From: Agrobacterium pusense | GTDB taxonomy: Bacteria; Pseudomonadota; Alphaproteobacteria; Rhizobiales; Rhizobiaceae | Assembly: GCF_900102105.1 (NCBI RefSeq) | Contig: NZ_FNBB01000003.1 | Coordinates: 248,001-312,000 of the forward strand | Direction of reading: 5' to 3' | Length of the DNA stretch: 64,000 nt | Part shown: piece by piece, positions 1-9,490 of the stretch | Position numbering within the stretch: the first letter of the stretch is position 1 | Layout: every line of letters begins with the position of its first letter | Notes under the pieces: generated by a model | The model's input: the letters and a program-made list of their open reading frames with translations, nothing else | What the model was told of the DNA's origin: nothing | Database searches by the model: none | Translations under genes and position numbers: made by a program

Positions 1-888
1 CCCGGTTTCTCGGGTGCGGATCTGATGAACCTCGTCAACGAAGCCGCCCTCATGGCCGCCCGCCGCAACAAACGCGTGGTGACCATGCAGGAGTTCGAAG
101 ACGCCAAGGACAAGATCATGATGGGTGCGGAACGCCGCTCCTCCGCCATGACCGAGGCCGAAAAGAAGCTGACCGCCTATCACGAAGCCGGTCATGCCAT
201 CACCGCTCTGAAGGTTGCCGTGGCCGATCCGTTGCACAAGGCAACGATCATCCCGCGCGGCCGCGCACTTGGCATGGTGATGCAGCTGCCGGAAGGCGAC
301 CGCTATTCCATGAGCTACAAGTGGATGGTGTCGCGCCTCGTGATCATGATGGGTGGCCGCGTTGCCGAAGAACTGACCTTCGGTAAGGAAAACATTACCT
401 CGGGCGCGTCTTCGGATATCGAGCAGGCAACCAAGCTTGCCCGCGCCATGGTCACGCAATGGGGCTTTTCCGATGCGCTCGGCCAGGTCTCCTATGGTGA
501 AAACCAGCAGGAAGTGTTCCTCGGCCACTCCGTTTCGCAGTCGAAGAACGTCTCCGAAGCCACAGCCCAGACGATCGACACGGAAGTTCGCCGCCTGATC
601 GATGAGGCTTATGCCGAGGCTCGCCGCATTCTGACGGAAAATCACGACGGTTTCGTTGCGATTGCCGAGGGTCTGCTCGAATACGAAACCCTGACGGGTG
701 ACGAGATCAAGGCCCTGCTGAAGGGTGAGAAGCCCGCCCGCGATCTGGGCGACGATTCTCCGGGCAGCCGTGGTTCCGCAGTGCCGAAGGCCGGCACCAA
801 GAAGGATGGTCCCAGTGAAGTGAAGGGTGACGGCGAAGCAAAGGGCGACGGTGAAGCCGAAGGCGGCATGGAGCCGCAGCCGCATTGA
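1..888 (+). CDS. ftsH: ATP-dependent zinc metalloprotease FtsH, C-terminal part
   Basis: This is the 3' end of FtsH, the membrane-anchored AAA+ protease that degrades misfolded and regulatory membrane proteins. The frame is open from base 1, so the membrane segments and most of the ATPase domain lie upstream of the window. The zinc-binding HEAGH motif is encoded at 181-195, and the segment with the third metal-ligand region ([10 protein letters not shown], near 405-435) follows. The last 45 or so codons form a charged, low-complexity tail with repeated KGDGEA units, which is typical of a variable FtsH C-terminus. A terminator follows at 913-944, and glmM lies downstream, the common FtsH-GlmM order in rhizobia. 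Confidence 0.96.
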   Translation, partial: PGFSGADLMNLVNEAALMAARRNKRVVTMQEFEDAKDKIMMGAERRSSAMTEAEKKLTAYHEAGHAITALKVAVADPLHKATIIPRGRALGMVMQLPEGDRYSMSYKWMVSRLVIMMGGRVAEELTFGKENITSGASSDIEQATKLARAMVTQWGFSDALGQVSYGENQQEVFLGHSVSQSKNVSEATAQTIDTEVRRLIDEAYAEARRILTENHDGFVAIAEGLLEYETLTGDEIKALLKGEKPARDLGDDSPGSRGSAVPKAGTKKDGPSEVKGDGEAKGDGEAEGGMEPQPH

Positions 889-912
889 TCGACCGCGTCT
901 GTTAGAAATTGT

Positions 913-944
913 AAAAGGCCATCCGGGTTTCCGGGTGGCCTTTT
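913..944 (+). terminator. Rho-independent terminator after ftsH
   Basis: A GC-rich hairpin with arms AAAAGGCCATCCGG and CCGGGTGGCCTTTT ends in a T-run, 25 bases after the ftsH stop. Confidence 0.8.
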
Positions 945-1078
945 CATTTTGGTAACAAGATATAAGCCATTTTTGCGGTAATTTACGTGCTGTTTATCGT
1001 GGTTTGTGGCATCTAGCCAAAAACGCTTCCGGCTGTTTTCAGCTTATGCCGGAATGCTGGAAAAGATTTGGAGTTCAA

Positions 1079-2431
1079 ATGGCACGCCGTTATTTCGGAA
1101 CCGATGGTATCCGCGGACAATCGAACGTCTTCCCCATGACGCCTGATCTGGCGATGCGGGTTGGCATTGCCGTCGGGACGATTTTCCGCCGTGGCCATCA
1201 TCGCCATCGTGTCGTCATCGGCAAGGATACGCGCCTTTCCGGCTATATGCTGGAAAACGCCCTGGTTGCCGGCTTCACCGCCGCCGGTCTCGATGTCTTC
1301 CTGCTCGGCCCGATCCCGACGCCGGCCGTCGCCATGCTGACCCGCTCGCTGCGCGCCGATATCGGCGTGATGATTTCGGCCTCGCACAATCCCTTCTCCG
1401 ACAACGGCATCAAGCTTTTCGGGCCTGACGGTTACAAGCTTTCCGATGAGCTGGAGCTGGAGATCGAAGACCTCCTCGACAAGGATATCTACGCCCAACT
1501 GGCGAAACCTGCCGAAATCGGCCGAGCGAAGCGCGTCGATGGCGACATCTATCGTTATATCGAGTTTGTGAAGCGCACCCTGCCGCGCGACGTGACATTG
1601 AGCGGCCTGCGAATCGCCATCGACTGCGCCAATGGCGCGGCTTATAAGGTGGCGCCCGCAGCTCTCTGGGAACTCGGCGCGGAGGTCGTCACCATCGGCA
1701 ACGAGCCGAACGGCATCAACATTAACCTCGAATGCGGTTCCACGCACCCGGAAGCCCTTCAGAAAAAGGTTCACGAGGTGCGGGCCGATATTGGCATTGC
1801 GCTGGATGGTGATGCGGACCGCGTCATCATCGTTGATGAACGCGGTGAGATCGTGGATGGCGACCAGCTGATGGCCGTCATCGCCGACAGCTGGGCCGAA
1901 GACAACACGCTCCGCGGCGGTGGCATCGTCGCAACTGTTATGTCCAATCTCGGCCTTGAGCGCTTTCTTGGCGACAAGGGCCTCACCCTTGCCCGCACCA
2001 AGGTGGGCGACCGCTATGTGGTCGAACACATGCGCAACCACAATTTCAATGTTGGCGGCGAGCAGTCCGGGCATATCGTGCTGTCGGATTACGGCACCAC
2101 GGGGGATGGGCTCGTTGCGGCATTGCAGGTTCTCGCCAAGGTCAAGCGCTCCGGCCGCACGGTGAGCGAGGTTTGCCGCAAGTTCGAGCCCGTGCCGCAG
2201 CTTTTGAAGAATGTCCGTATCTCCGGTGGCAAACCGCTGGAAAACCCGGTCGTGCAGCAGGCAATTGCGGATGCAGAAAGTGCGCTTGCCGATAATGGCC
2301 GCCTCGTCATCCGCCCTTCCGGCACCGAACCGCTGATCCGCGTGATGGCGGAAGGCGACGATAGCGCGAAGGTGGAGCGTATCGTCAATGATCTTGTCGG
2401 CATCATCGCGAATGCCCGCTCTGCCGCGTGA
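1079..2431 (+). CDS. glmM: Phosphoglucosamine mutase
   Basis: GlmM interconverts glucosamine-6-phosphate and glucosamine-1-phosphate, on the route to UDP-GlcNAc for peptidoglycan and lipopolysaccharide. The protein has 450 residues, the usual family length. It begins [13 protein letters not shown], the standard GlmM N-terminus, so the ATG at 1079 is preferred over an in-frame upstream ATG at 1004. The active-site phosphoserine is Ser102 in ISASHNP. The metal-binding loop DGDADR (around 1807-1824) and the C-terminal phosphate-binding motif [12 protein letters not shown] are both present. It stands between two terminators, so it probably forms a single-gene unit. Confidence 0.97.
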   Translation: MARRYFGTDGIRGQSNVFPMTPDLAMRVGIAVGTIFRRGHHRHRVVIGKDTRLSGYMLENALVAGFTAAGLDVFLLGPIPTPAVAMLTRSLRADIGVMISASHNPFSDNGIKLFGPDGYKLSDELELEIEDLLDKDIYAQLAKPAEIGRAKRVDGDIYRYIEFVKRTLPRDVTLSGLRIAIDCANGAAYKVAPAALWELGAEVVTIGNEPNGININLECGSTHPEALQKKVHEVRADIGIALDGDADRVIIVDERGEIVDGDQLMAVIADSWAEDNTLRGGGIVATVMSNLGLERFLGDKGLTLARTKVGDRYVVEHMRNHNFNVGGEQSGHIVLSDYGTTGDGLVAALQVLAKVKRSGRTVSEVCRKFEPVPQLLKNVRISGGKPLENPVVQQAIADAESALADNGRLVIRPSGTEPLIRVMAEGDDSAKVERIVNDLVGIIANARSAA

Positions 2432-2453
2432 GGCATAGCAACAATAAATCAGC

Positions 2454-2480
2454 AAAAAGCCGGCCTTCCGCCGGCTTTTT
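2454..2480 (+). terminator. Rho-independent terminator after glmM
   Basis: A perfect 11-bp stem, AAAAAGCCGGC with GCCGGCTTTTT, around a CTTCC loop, 23 bases after the stop codon. Confidence 0.9.
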
Positions 2481-2517
2481 CTTTGAGTATTTACTAATAA
2501 ATATAGTGAATGAGCGT

Positions 2518-2536
2518 GGTTAATCGGGACTTAACC
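2518..2536. promoter_or_regulatory. Candidate CtrA-binding site upstream of the outer-membrane protein gene
   Basis: The palindrome GGTTAA-N7-TTAACC contains TTAA-N7-TTAA, the consensus bound by the alphaproteobacterial cell-cycle regulator CtrA, and its right half reads TTAACCAT. It lies about 80 bases before the start codon of the barrel protein. The motif match is seen directly; binding is inferred. Confidence 0.5.
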
Positions 2537-2617
2537 ATTTTACGTCAATCTCCATGACTGAACAGTTCACTGGCATCTGCTGCCGCAAACGCACGTGCCT
2601 CTTCTGGAGTGGAAGTC

Positions 2618-3457
2618 ATGAAAAACGCCCTGGCCGGATTTCTGGCCGTCCTGCTGACCGGCACCAGCGCCATTGCCGCCGATCTTTATCAAGCTGAGCC
2701 TGCGCCGACCTATGCTCCCGAAGTGGAGATCACCCAGGCAAGCGGCTGGTATCTGCGAGGCGACGTCGGTTATTCTTTCAATAAGCTGCGTGGTGCCAAT
2801 TATTATCAGGGTGGCCCTGGTGGCTATCTCGCTGATTTCGATACCGCGAAGATCGACGATAGCTATGTCATTGGCGCCGGTGTCGGTTATCAGTTCAACA
2901 ACTATTTCCGCAGTGACGTGACCTTCGACTATATGGGCAAGTCGGATTTTCGTGGCTCCACGAGCGGTTTCTGCGGTTCCGTTCCCGGCCGCTGCGTCTC
3001 GGAGGATCTTAGCTCGGTTCGCGCCTATACTCTGATGGCAAATGCCTACGTCGATCTCGGGACTTACGGACGCGTGACGCCGTATGTCGGCGGTGGTATC
3101 GGCGGCTCCTACGTCAAGTGGGACAAGCTGCGCAACACATCCTGCAGTGTCAATGGTCTTGGCTGCGACCCGACCACCGAACACGGCGGCAGGGGCAAGT
3201 GGCGTTTCGCTTACGCCCTTATGGCTGGCGCATCCATTGATGTTACCTGTAATCTGAAGGCCGATATCGGTTACCGTTTCCGTCACATCAACAAGGGCGA
3301 CATGTTCGCTTATGAGAATGGCGGCGGCCCCGGTCGTGACAAGGGTCTTTATTCGCATGAGGTACGCGTTGGTGGCCGTTATGTCTTCAATGGCTGCGAT
3401 ACCGCTCAGTACATGCCGCCTGCCGATATTCCGCTGCAGCCTGCCGTCTACAAATAG
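2618..3457 (+). CDS. Outer-membrane beta-barrel protein
   Basis: This is a 279-residue outer-membrane protein of the small rhizobial porin-like (Omp25/RopB, OMP_b-brl) type. It has a clear signal peptide ending SAIAA at about residue 21. Alternating strands rich in aromatic residues and glycine follow, such as SGWYLRGDVGYSF and YVIGAGVGYQF. The ATG at 2618 has a good GGAG Shine-Dalgarno, so it is chosen over an in-frame GTG at 2609. Four cysteines around residues 125-190 may form disulfide-bonded loops. The last barrel strand (EVRVGGRYVF) is followed by a tail of about 20 residues, so the protein does not end in the usual aromatic residue. Its role is not known from sequence; it is likely structural or for adhesion. 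Confidence 0.85.
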   Translation: MKNALAGFLAVLLTGTSAIAADLYQAEPAPTYAPEVEITQASGWYLRGDVGYSFNKLRGANYYQGGPGGYLADFDTAKIDDSYVIGAGVGYQFNNYFRSDVTFDYMGKSDFRGSTSGFCGSVPGRCVSEDLSSVRAYTLMANAYVDLGTYGRVTPYVGGGIGGSYVKWDKLRNTSCSVNGLGCDPTTEHGGRGKWRFAYALMAGASIDVTCNLKADIGYRFRHINKGDMFAYENGGGPGRDKGLYSHEVRVGGRYVFNGCDTAQYMPPADIPLQPAVYK

Positions 3458-3484
3458 ACGTCACGTCCCGCTGATAGTTTCGGG

Positions 3485-3520
3485 CCGTCCGCATCCTCCG
3501 GGTGCGGGCGGTTTTGTTTT
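3485..3520 (+). terminator. Rho-independent terminator after the outer-membrane protein gene
   Basis: A 12-bp stem, CCGTCCGCATCC with GGGTGCGGGCGG (two G-T pairs), is followed by TTTTGTTTT. Confidence 0.85.
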
Positions 3521-3586
3521 ATCGGCATGTGGCAAGGGACATGACGCATATGGACCAAGATTCTTCTGCGCAGCGACATATTCCGC

Positions 3587-3615
3587 TTGACTGGGATCGG
3601 CGACAGGAATAGCAA
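3587..3615 (+). promoter_or_regulatory. Candidate promoter of serC-serA
   Basis: TTGACT at 3587-3592 and a weak TAGCAA -10 at 3610-3615 are 17 bases apart. The transcript would start just where the structured leader begins. The -10 match is poor. Confidence 0.4.
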
Positions 3616-3616
3616 C

Positions 3617-3669
3617 GGCGTCAGGACACTCCACCCTAACGTGGAGCGCCTATCTGGAAGGGTAGTCAA
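3617..3669 (+). ncRNA. serC leader RNA (cis-regulatory)
   Basis: The leader directly before serC folds into a stem with CTCCAC (3629-3634) paired to GTGGAG (3641-3646). It is extended by GGCG (3617-3620) with CGCC (3647-3650), across an eight-base bulge on the left side. The Shine-Dalgarno GGAAGGG follows at once. Position, small size and the serC-serA context match the serC leader described for alphaproteobacteria (Rfam serC motif), whose last part overlaps the ribosome binding site. The ligand or factor it senses is not known. The match is from memory, not from a covariance search. Confidence 0.65.
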
Positions 3670-4848
3670 ATGACAGATATCGTGAAGCCGGACGTCCGTC
3701 CGGGCAATACGCATTTTTCCTCTGGTCCCTGCTCGAAGCGCCCCGGTTGGTCGCTAGATGCTCTCTCCGATGCGCCGCTCGGTCGCTCGCATCGCGCCAA
3801 GGTTGGCAAAGCCAAGCTGAAGCAGGCCATCGATCTCACCCGTGAAGTTCTTGATGTTCCCGCCGATTATCGCATCGGTATCGTTCCCGCATCCGACACC
3901 GGCGCCGTTGAAATGGCGCTCTGGTCGCTGCTCGGCGAACGTGGCGTCGATATGCTCGCCTGGGAAAGCTTCGGCGCCGGCTGGGTCACCGACGTCGTCA
4001 AGCAGCTGAAGCTGAAGGACGTTCGCAAGTTCGAGGCCGATTACGGCCTGCTGCCGAACCTTGCCGAAGTCGATTTCGACCGCGACGTGGTCTTCACCTG
4101 GAACGGTACGACCTCTGGCGTTCGTGTTCCCAACGCCGATTTCATTCCCGCCGACCGCAAGGGCCTGACCATCTGCGACGCCACCTCGGCGGCTTTCGCG
4201 CAGGATATGGACTTTACGAAACTCGACGTCGTCACCTTCTCCTGGCAGAAGGTTCTCGGCGGCGAGGGCGGCCATGGCGTCATCATCCTGTCGCCGCGCG
4301 CCGTTGAGCGTCTCTTGAGCTACGCACCGGCATGGCCGCTGCCGAAAATCTTCCGCATGGTTTCCGGCGGCAAGCTGATCGAAGGCATCTTCAGCGGTGA
4401 AACCATCAACACGCCGTCCATGCTCTGCGTTGAAGATTATATCGACGCGCTGCTCTGGGCAAAGAATCTCGGTGGCCTGAAGGCGCTGATCGGCCGCGCC
4501 GATGCCAATGCCAAGGTTATTTACGACTTCATCGAGAAGAACGACTGGATCGCCAACCTGGCCGTGAAGCCGGAAACTCGCTCCAATACGTCTGTTTGCC
4601 TCAAGATCGTCGATCCCGAGGTCCAGGCGCTGGATGCCGCAGCACAGGCCGATTTTGCCAAGGGCGTCGTCGCTCTGCTCGAAAAGGAAAATGTCGCCCT
4701 CGATATTGGCGCTTACCGCGACGCCCCGTCCGGTCTGCGCATCTGGGCCGGCGCCACCATCGAGACGGCTGATATGGAAGCCGTCATGCCTTGGCTCACC
4801 TGGGCTTACCAGACGCAGAAGGCAGCACTTTCCAAGGCTGCCGCCTGA
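3670..4848 (+). CDS. serC: Phosphoserine aminotransferase
   Basis: SerC transfers an amino group from glutamate to 3-phosphohydroxypyruvate, giving phosphoserine in serine biosynthesis; it also serves in pyridoxal phosphate synthesis. The 392-residue protein belongs to the alphaproteobacterial SerC subgroup. The cofactor lysine is Lys194 in [13 protein letters not shown]. The ATG at 3670 follows the Shine-Dalgarno GGAAGGG, which is part of the structured leader. serA follows 83 bases downstream, so the two consecutive pathway enzymes are probably co-transcribed. Between them lies a 9-bp hairpin without a T-run (4858-4881). Confidence 0.96.
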   Translation: MTDIVKPDVRPGNTHFSSGPCSKRPGWSLDALSDAPLGRSHRAKVGKAKLKQAIDLTREVLDVPADYRIGIVPASDTGAVEMALWSLLGERGVDMLAWESFGAGWVTDVVKQLKLKDVRKFEADYGLLPNLAEVDFDRDVVFTWNGTTSGVRVPNADFIPADRKGLTICDATSAAFAQDMDFTKLDVVTFSWQKVLGGEGGHGVIILSPRAVERLLSYAPAWPLPKIFRMVSGGKLIEGIFSGETINTPSMLCVEDYIDALLWAKNLGGLKALIGRADANAKVIYDFIEKNDWIANLAVKPETRSNTSVCLKIVDPEVQALDAAAQADFAKGVVALLEKENVALDIGAYRDAPSGLRIWAGATIETADMEAVMPWLTWAYQTQKAALSKAAA

Positions 4849-4857
4849 TTTTGATAC

Positions 4858-4881
4858 CGGCCCTGCGCTGATGCAGGGCCG
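4858..4881 (+). other. Intergenic hairpin between serC and serA
   Basis: CGGCCCTGC and GCAGGGCCG form a 9-bp perfect stem around GCTGAT. No T-run follows, so it is more likely a stability or partial-attenuation element than a full terminator. Confidence 0.5.
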
Positions 4882-4931
4882 CATAGTTCCCGCTTTCAAA
4901 ACTGCACCGTTTTTCAAGGAGCCCGTGAACC

Positions 4932-6527
4932 ATGGCACCTCGCGTACTCGTATCCGACGAACTGTCGGAAACCGCCGTCCAGATTTTCCGTGATCGTGGC
5001 GTCGAAGTCGATTTCCAGCCGAAGCTCGGCAAGGACAAGGACAAGCTTGCTGAAATCATCGGCAATTACGATGGCTTGGCCATCCGCTCTGCCACCAAGG
5101 CAACCGAAAAGCTGATCGAAGCCGCGACCAACCTCAAGGTCATCGGCCGCGCCGGCATCGGCGTCGACAATGTTGACATCCCGGCCGCCTCGCGCCGCGG
5201 TATCATCGTCATGAACACGCCATTCGGCAACTCCATCACGACGGCAGAACACGCGATTGCGCTGATGTTTGCCGTCGCCCGCCAGCTTCCGGCAGCCGAC
5301 AGCTCCACGCAGGCCGGCAAGTGGGAAAAGTCGAAGTTCATGGGAGTCGAGATCACCGGCAAGACGCTCGGCGTCATCGGTGCGGGTAACATCGGTTCGA
5401 TCGTCTGCTCGCGTGCACTTGGCCTCAAGATGCACGTTCTCGCCTACGACCCCTTCCTCTCGCCAGAGCGCGCGCAGGAAATGGGCGTCACCAAGGTTGA
5501 GCTGGACGAGTTGCTAGCCCAGGCCGATTTCATCACCCTGCATGTGCCGATGACCGACAAGACGCGCGGCATCCTGAACGCCGAGAACCTTGCCAAGACC
5601 AAGAAGGGCGTACGTATCGTCAACTGCGCCCGTGGTGGTCTTGTGGATGAAGCTGCCCTTGCGGAAGCCATCAAGTCCGGCCATGTCGCCGGTGCCGGTT
5701 TTGACGTGTTCGAAGTCGAGCCCGCCACCGAGAGCCCGCTTTTCGGCCTTCCGAACGTCGTCTGCACGCCGCATCTTGGCGCTTCGACCACGGAAGCACA
5801 GGAAAACGTTGCCCTGCAGGTTGCCGAGCAGATGTCGGATTACCTCGTCAAGGGTGCCGTGTCCAACGCCATCAACATGCCGTCGATCACGGCTGAGGAA
5901 GCGCCGCGTCTGAAGCCCTTCATCCGTCTCGCGGATGTTCTCGGATCTTTCGTCGGCCAGGTACAGGAAAGCGCCACCAAGGAAATCGAAATCCTTTATG
6001 ACGGTGCAACCGCCAACATGAACACGAAGGCGTTGACCAGTGCATTGCTGGCCGGCCTCATCCGCAGCCAGGTTGCCGATGTGAACATGGTTTCGGCCCC
6101 CGTCATGATCAAGGAGAAGGGCATCATCCTTTCCGAGGTCAAGCGCGACAAGACCGGCGTTTACGACGGTTACATCAAGCTGACGGTGAAGACGGAAAAC
6201 CAGATCCGCTCGGTTGCCGGCACGGTGTTCTCGGATGGCAAGCCACGTTTCATCCAGATCAAGAACATCAACATGGATGCCGATGTCGGATCGCACATGA
6301 TCTACATCACCAATACCGACGTTCCCGGCATGATCGGCTTCATGGGCACCACGCTCGGCGAGGCTGGCGTCAACATCGCCAACTTCCAGCTTGGACGTGA
6401 AAAGGAAGGCGGCGACGCCATCGCCCTGCTTTATGTCGACGGTCCGGTTTCCGAAGAGGTGCTGGACAAGCTGCGCGCCAACCCGGCCATCCGCCAGGTC
6501 AAGCCGCTGACGTTCAACGTCGACTGA
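4932..6527 (+). CDS. serA: D-3-phosphoglycerate dehydrogenase
   Basis: SerA oxidises 3-phosphoglycerate with NAD, the committed step of serine synthesis. The 531-residue length marks the long form: a substrate domain, a Rossmann domain with GVIGAGNIGS near residue 150, an intervening domain (about residues 320-450) and a C-terminal ACT domain (about 455-531). The catalytic residues lie in NCARGGLVDE (Arg) and TPHLGAST (His). The ACT domain implies possible feedback control by serine. The ATG at 4932 has an AAGGAG Shine-Dalgarno 11 bases upstream. It is the second gene of the serC-serA unit. Confidence 0.97.
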   Translation: MAPRVLVSDELSETAVQIFRDRGVEVDFQPKLGKDKDKLAEIIGNYDGLAIRSATKATEKLIEAATNLKVIGRAGIGVDNVDIPAASRRGIIVMNTPFGNSITTAEHAIALMFAVARQLPAADSSTQAGKWEKSKFMGVEITGKTLGVIGAGNIGSIVCSRALGLKMHVLAYDPFLSPERAQEMGVTKVELDELLAQADFITLHVPMTDKTRGILNAENLAKTKKGVRIVNCARGGLVDEAALAEAIKSGHVAGAGFDVFEVEPATESPLFGLPNVVCTPHLGASTTEAQENVALQVAEQMSDYLVKGAVSNAINMPSITAEEAPRLKPFIRLADVLGSFVGQVQESATKEIEILYDGATANMNTKALTSALLAGLIRSQVADVNMVSAPVMIKEKGIILSEVKRDKTGVYDGYIKLTVKTENQIRSVAGTVFSDGKPRFIQIKNINMDADVGSHMIYITNTDVPGMIGFMGTTLGEAGVNIANFQLGREKEGGDAIALLYVDGPVSEEVLDKLRANPAIRQVKPLTFNVD

Positions 6528-6556
6528 TCTATCGTTCCTCCCAAGGGGACAATAGG

Positions 6557-6596
6557 AACCGGTGCAGGGGAAACCCTGTGCCGGTTTTTGTTTTTC
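6557..6596 (+). terminator. Rho-independent terminator after serA
   Basis: AACCGGTGCAGGG pairs with CCCTGTGCCGGTT around a short A-rich loop, followed by TTTTGTTTTT. Confidence 0.88.
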
Positions 6597-6748
6597 CAGC
6601 TTTCGAATTGCGGCAGATTTCACGCGCCTCACGCCTTGGTTGCATATCACAAAAAATTTAAGCTAAGCGGTCTAAAAATGATGATCATGAGTTGCTATAT
6701 CGCCTGTTGAGATGCCGCTCATGGGCGGGCGGCCAACAGGAGATAACG

Positions 6749-7822
6749 ATGTTTGCTGCCTTTCGGCGCTTCAAGGGTTTGTTCGCAGTCGCCGCGCTTG
6801 GTATCGCGGTGTCTTTTGTGGCGGTTGATATGGCAGAAGCGCGTCGCGCCAGCGGCGGTTTCGGCAGCCGTGGCACGCGGACCTACTCCGCTCCGCCTTC
6901 GACCAGCACTGCGCCCGGCCAGACCGCGCCGATTAACCGCAGCATGACGCCCAACACCAACCAGGCAGCTCCTGGCGCTGCTCAGCCGGCACGTCCTGGC
7001 GCACAGGCGCCGCAGCAAAATCGTGGCCTCTTCGGCGGCATGATGGGTGGTCTGATGGGCGGCCTGCTGATGGGTGGTCTGTTCGGCATGCTTCTGGGTG
7101 GTGGTTTCGGCGGCATGGCCGGTTTCTTCGGCATGTTGCTGCAGGTTGCGCTGATCGGCCTTCTGGTCATGCTCGCCATGCGCTTCTTCGCGTCGCGCCG
7201 TCAGGGCCAGCCCGCTTATGGATCGGCCAACGGCTCGCACCGCACGGATCATTCCGGCTCCTCCTATAATGGCGGTTCGCAGGCGGGTCCGGCCGCATCC
7301 TCGTTCAAGATTCCGAAGATCGGCGCGATGGCCGGCGCTGCGGGCGGAGTGGCTGCTGCTGCCGCAACGACAAAGCCCACGCCCCACGCCAACGCCATCT
7401 CGGAAGGCGATGAAATCGGCATCACGCAGGGCGACCTCGAGACGTTCCAGAAAATGCTGGAAGACGTGCAGGCTGCCTATGCCGCCGAGGATTATGGCAC
7501 ATTGCGCAAACTGACGACGCCCGAAGCCATGTCTTATCTCGCTGAAGAACTCAGCGATAACGCAACCAGCGGTGTGAAAAACGACGTGCGCGAGGTGACG
7601 CTACTGCAGGGCGATGTCGCCGAAGCATGGCACGAAGAAGGGCAGGACTACGCGACAGTCGCGATGCGCTACTCTGCCATCGACGTGATGCGCGACCGTA
7701 CCTCCGGCAAGGTGATCGAAGGTGACGAGCAACATCCGTCCGAATCGGTGGAAATGTGGACCTTTGTCCGCCGCCCCGGCAACGACAACTGGCAGGTCGC
7801 CGCCATCCAGGCCGCCGCCTGA
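6749..7822 (+). CDS. Tim44-like domain membrane protein
   Basis: This 357-residue protein has an N-terminal signal or anchor segment (about residues 8-28) followed by an Ala/Pro/Gln-rich linker. A striking stretch rich in Gly, Met and Leu comes next (about residues 92-130), running into a second hydrophobic helix (about 130-150). The C-terminal third (about residues 215-357) matches the Tim44-like fold family: FQKMLEDVQAAYAAEDYGTLRKLTTPE begins it and a W-rich end closes it. Bacterial members of this family are thought to be membrane-bound proteins of unknown role, related in fold to the mitochondrial import factor. The ATG at 6749 has the Shine-Dalgarno CAGGAG. It is a single-gene unit ending in a very strong terminator. 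Confidence 0.82.
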   Translation: MFAAFRRFKGLFAVAALGIAVSFVAVDMAEARRASGGFGSRGTRTYSAPPSTSTAPGQTAPINRSMTPNTNQAAPGAAQPARPGAQAPQQNRGLFGGMMGGLMGGLLMGGLFGMLLGGGFGGMAGFFGMLLQVALIGLLVMLAMRFFASRRQGQPAYGSANGSHRTDHSGSSYNGGSQAGPAASSFKIPKIGAMAGAAGGVAAAAATTKPTPHANAISEGDEIGITQGDLETFQKMLEDVQAAYAAEDYGTLRKLTTPEAMSYLAEELSDNATSGVKNDVREVTLLQGDVAEAWHEEGQDYATVAMRYSAIDVMRDRTSGKVIEGDEQHPSESVEMWTFVRRPGNDNWQVAAIQAAA

Positions 7823-7838
7823 CGAATCAGAGCCTCTT

Positions 7839-7886
7839 AAACGGATAAGGCCCGGCGGTCGCTTCACCGCCGGGCCTTATCCGTTT
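7839..7886 (+). terminator. Strong hairpin terminator after the Tim44-like gene
   Basis: A perfect 20-bp inverted repeat (7839-7858 with 7867-7886) around an 8-base loop, 16 bases after the stop codon. The outer pairs are A-T, so the 3' arm ends in TTT. Confidence 0.85.
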
Positions 7887-8270
7887 CGTTCGATAAGCTT
7901 CCTAAAAAGCATGGCGGGATGCCGCCAAAAAAGATTGGGAGATCTTACGGGTGATATATCCGCCAACCACGCGCGGCGGATTCGGCTTTCCCCTGCCATG
8001 CAAGGCCTTGAGGCTTGTTTGCCTCGGTATGTCCTTGGTGCATGGCTCATCCGCTTCACGGAATTGCCTTTTTTCATTCATCCGGCATTCAGTCCCCGCG
8101 TCCTAACCACAGGGCGTACACGTCAATGTGACTTTTCGTGCCGGTTCTAAACCGCTTTGGGAGCGGAACCTCAGCCGCAAAAGCGCGTTGACAATCCAAT
8201 TCCCGGCATCTCGCAGGCCGGGCTGGGTGGCCGGGCAATGCACGGCCCGCGAGAACGGAGAGCTATCGAA
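7887..8270. other. Long untranslated gap before the OpgC-like gene
   Basis: I find no convincing gene in these 384 bases; the short open frames lack Shine-Dalgarno sequences and codon bias. A TTGACA at 8188-8193 could be a -35 element for the downstream gene, but the matching -10 is poor. The stretch before the gene, GGAGAG at 8257-8262, supplies its ribosome binding site. Confidence 0.4.
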
Positions 8271-9461
8271 ATGAAACGCTTTGACCTGATCGACGGGATG
8301 CGTGGTTACTTCCTCGTCTTCATGCTGATCAACCATCTGGTGTTTGCCGGCGGCTTCTGGCTGGTGGAAATCAACCATCGTCAGTTCGCCTTTGTCGAGG
8401 ACGCGCAGGGCTTCGTATTCCTGTCCGGCCTGCTGATCGGCATGGTATATGCGCGCAAGATGATGAAATATGGCTATGACGCCGGTAAACAGATGATCTG
8501 GAACCGCGCGCTGGAACTCTATCGTTATGCGATGGGTCTCGTCATCGCCGTTTTGTTCTTCCGTATGATTATCCCGCATGCGCCCTATATCTGGTACAAT
8601 TGGCTCGGCATGACGTCTTTCGACGATCCGCTGCGTCTGGCGGCAATTGCGACATTTCTCTTCCAGCCGACCTTCATGGACATTCTGCCGCAATATATTG
8701 TCTACATGATTTTCGCACCTGTCCTGGTGAAGCTCTGCCTCGATGGCAAATGGGCCTATGTCATGGCCGGTTCGCTGCTGGTCTGGATGGCGGGACAGCT
8801 TGGCCTGCAGCAGATTGTGACGACGCCTCTCAATGAACTTGTGAAGGGCGCGGACGAACAGGGTATTCGCGTTAGCTTCAACCTGCTCGGCTGGCAGCTG
8901 GTGTTCTACTCGGCGCTGGTGATGGGTGCTATGACGGCGCAGAACCGCATTCCGTGGAAGAAGATTTTCTCCCCGGAGCACACCTGGCTGCCGAAGGCCG
9001 CGCTTGTCATCTGCCTGTTCTTCATGCCGCTCCGCATCGCTACCGCGTGGGGTCTGATGCCGGAATTCATGATGGGCAAGTTTTCGACGATGGAAATCCG
9101 CGCCGATTTCGGCCCGGTCTATCTCATCAACTTCCTCGCCGTCGGCGTTGGCCTCACCTGGCTCGTGATTGCTGGACCGCATCACCACCGCCCGCTCGTG
9201 CGCTCCATCGCCGAAGGCGTTATCTGGGTGCTTTCGCTGAAGTTCCTGCAATTGCTCGGCCGCCACTCGCTGCAGGTCTATGTCTGGCACGTGGCGATCG
9301 TCTACGGCGTTTATTATCTCGATGGCCGCACGGCGGAACTGTCGCAGCTGAACAAGACGCTGATCGCCTTCACGGCCATCGGATTGCTGGCCATGCCCGC
9401 CCTGTGGCGGGAGCGCGACAAGTGGTTCGGCAGCAGCGGCCAGAAGACAGCTGGCGCCTGA
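8271..9461 (+). CDS. OpgC-like integral membrane acyltransferase-family protein
   Basis: A 396-residue polytopic protein with about ten membrane helices. It begins MKRFDLIDGMRGYFLVFMLINHL, the characteristic start of OpgC family proteins. OpgC in rhizobia and other bacteria adds succinyl groups to periplasmic (cyclic) glucans, and the family is related to the acyltransferase-3 group. The ATG at 8271 follows GGAGAG and is preferred over an in-frame ATG at 8157 that would add 38 polar residues. The substrate here is not shown by the sequence; glucan modification is an inference from the family name. A 10-bp hairpin closes the gene downstream. Confidence 0.8.
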   Translation: MKRFDLIDGMRGYFLVFMLINHLVFAGGFWLVEINHRQFAFVEDAQGFVFLSGLLIGMVYARKMMKYGYDAGKQMIWNRALELYRYAMGLVIAVLFFRMIIPHAPYIWYNWLGMTSFDDPLRLAAIATFLFQPTFMDILPQYIVYMIFAPVLVKLCLDGKWAYVMAGSLLVWMAGQLGLQQIVTTPLNELVKGADEQGIRVSFNLLGWQLVFYSALVMGAMTAQNRIPWKKIFSPEHTWLPKAALVICLFFMPLRIATAWGLMPEFMMGKFSTMEIRADFGPVYLINFLAVGVGLTWLVIAGPHHHRPLVRSIAEGVIWVLSLKFLQLLGRHSLQVYVWHVAIVYGVYYLDGRTAELSQLNKTLIAFTAIGLLAMPALWRERDKWFGSSGQKTAGA

Positions 9462-9490
9462 AGTCCTCCACAGAGGGGATCAGACGGCTT

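Noticed and set aside
7877-8150. Short frames in the gap before the OpgC-like gene
   Set aside because: They overlap a strong terminator, have no ribosome site, and show no coding bias.
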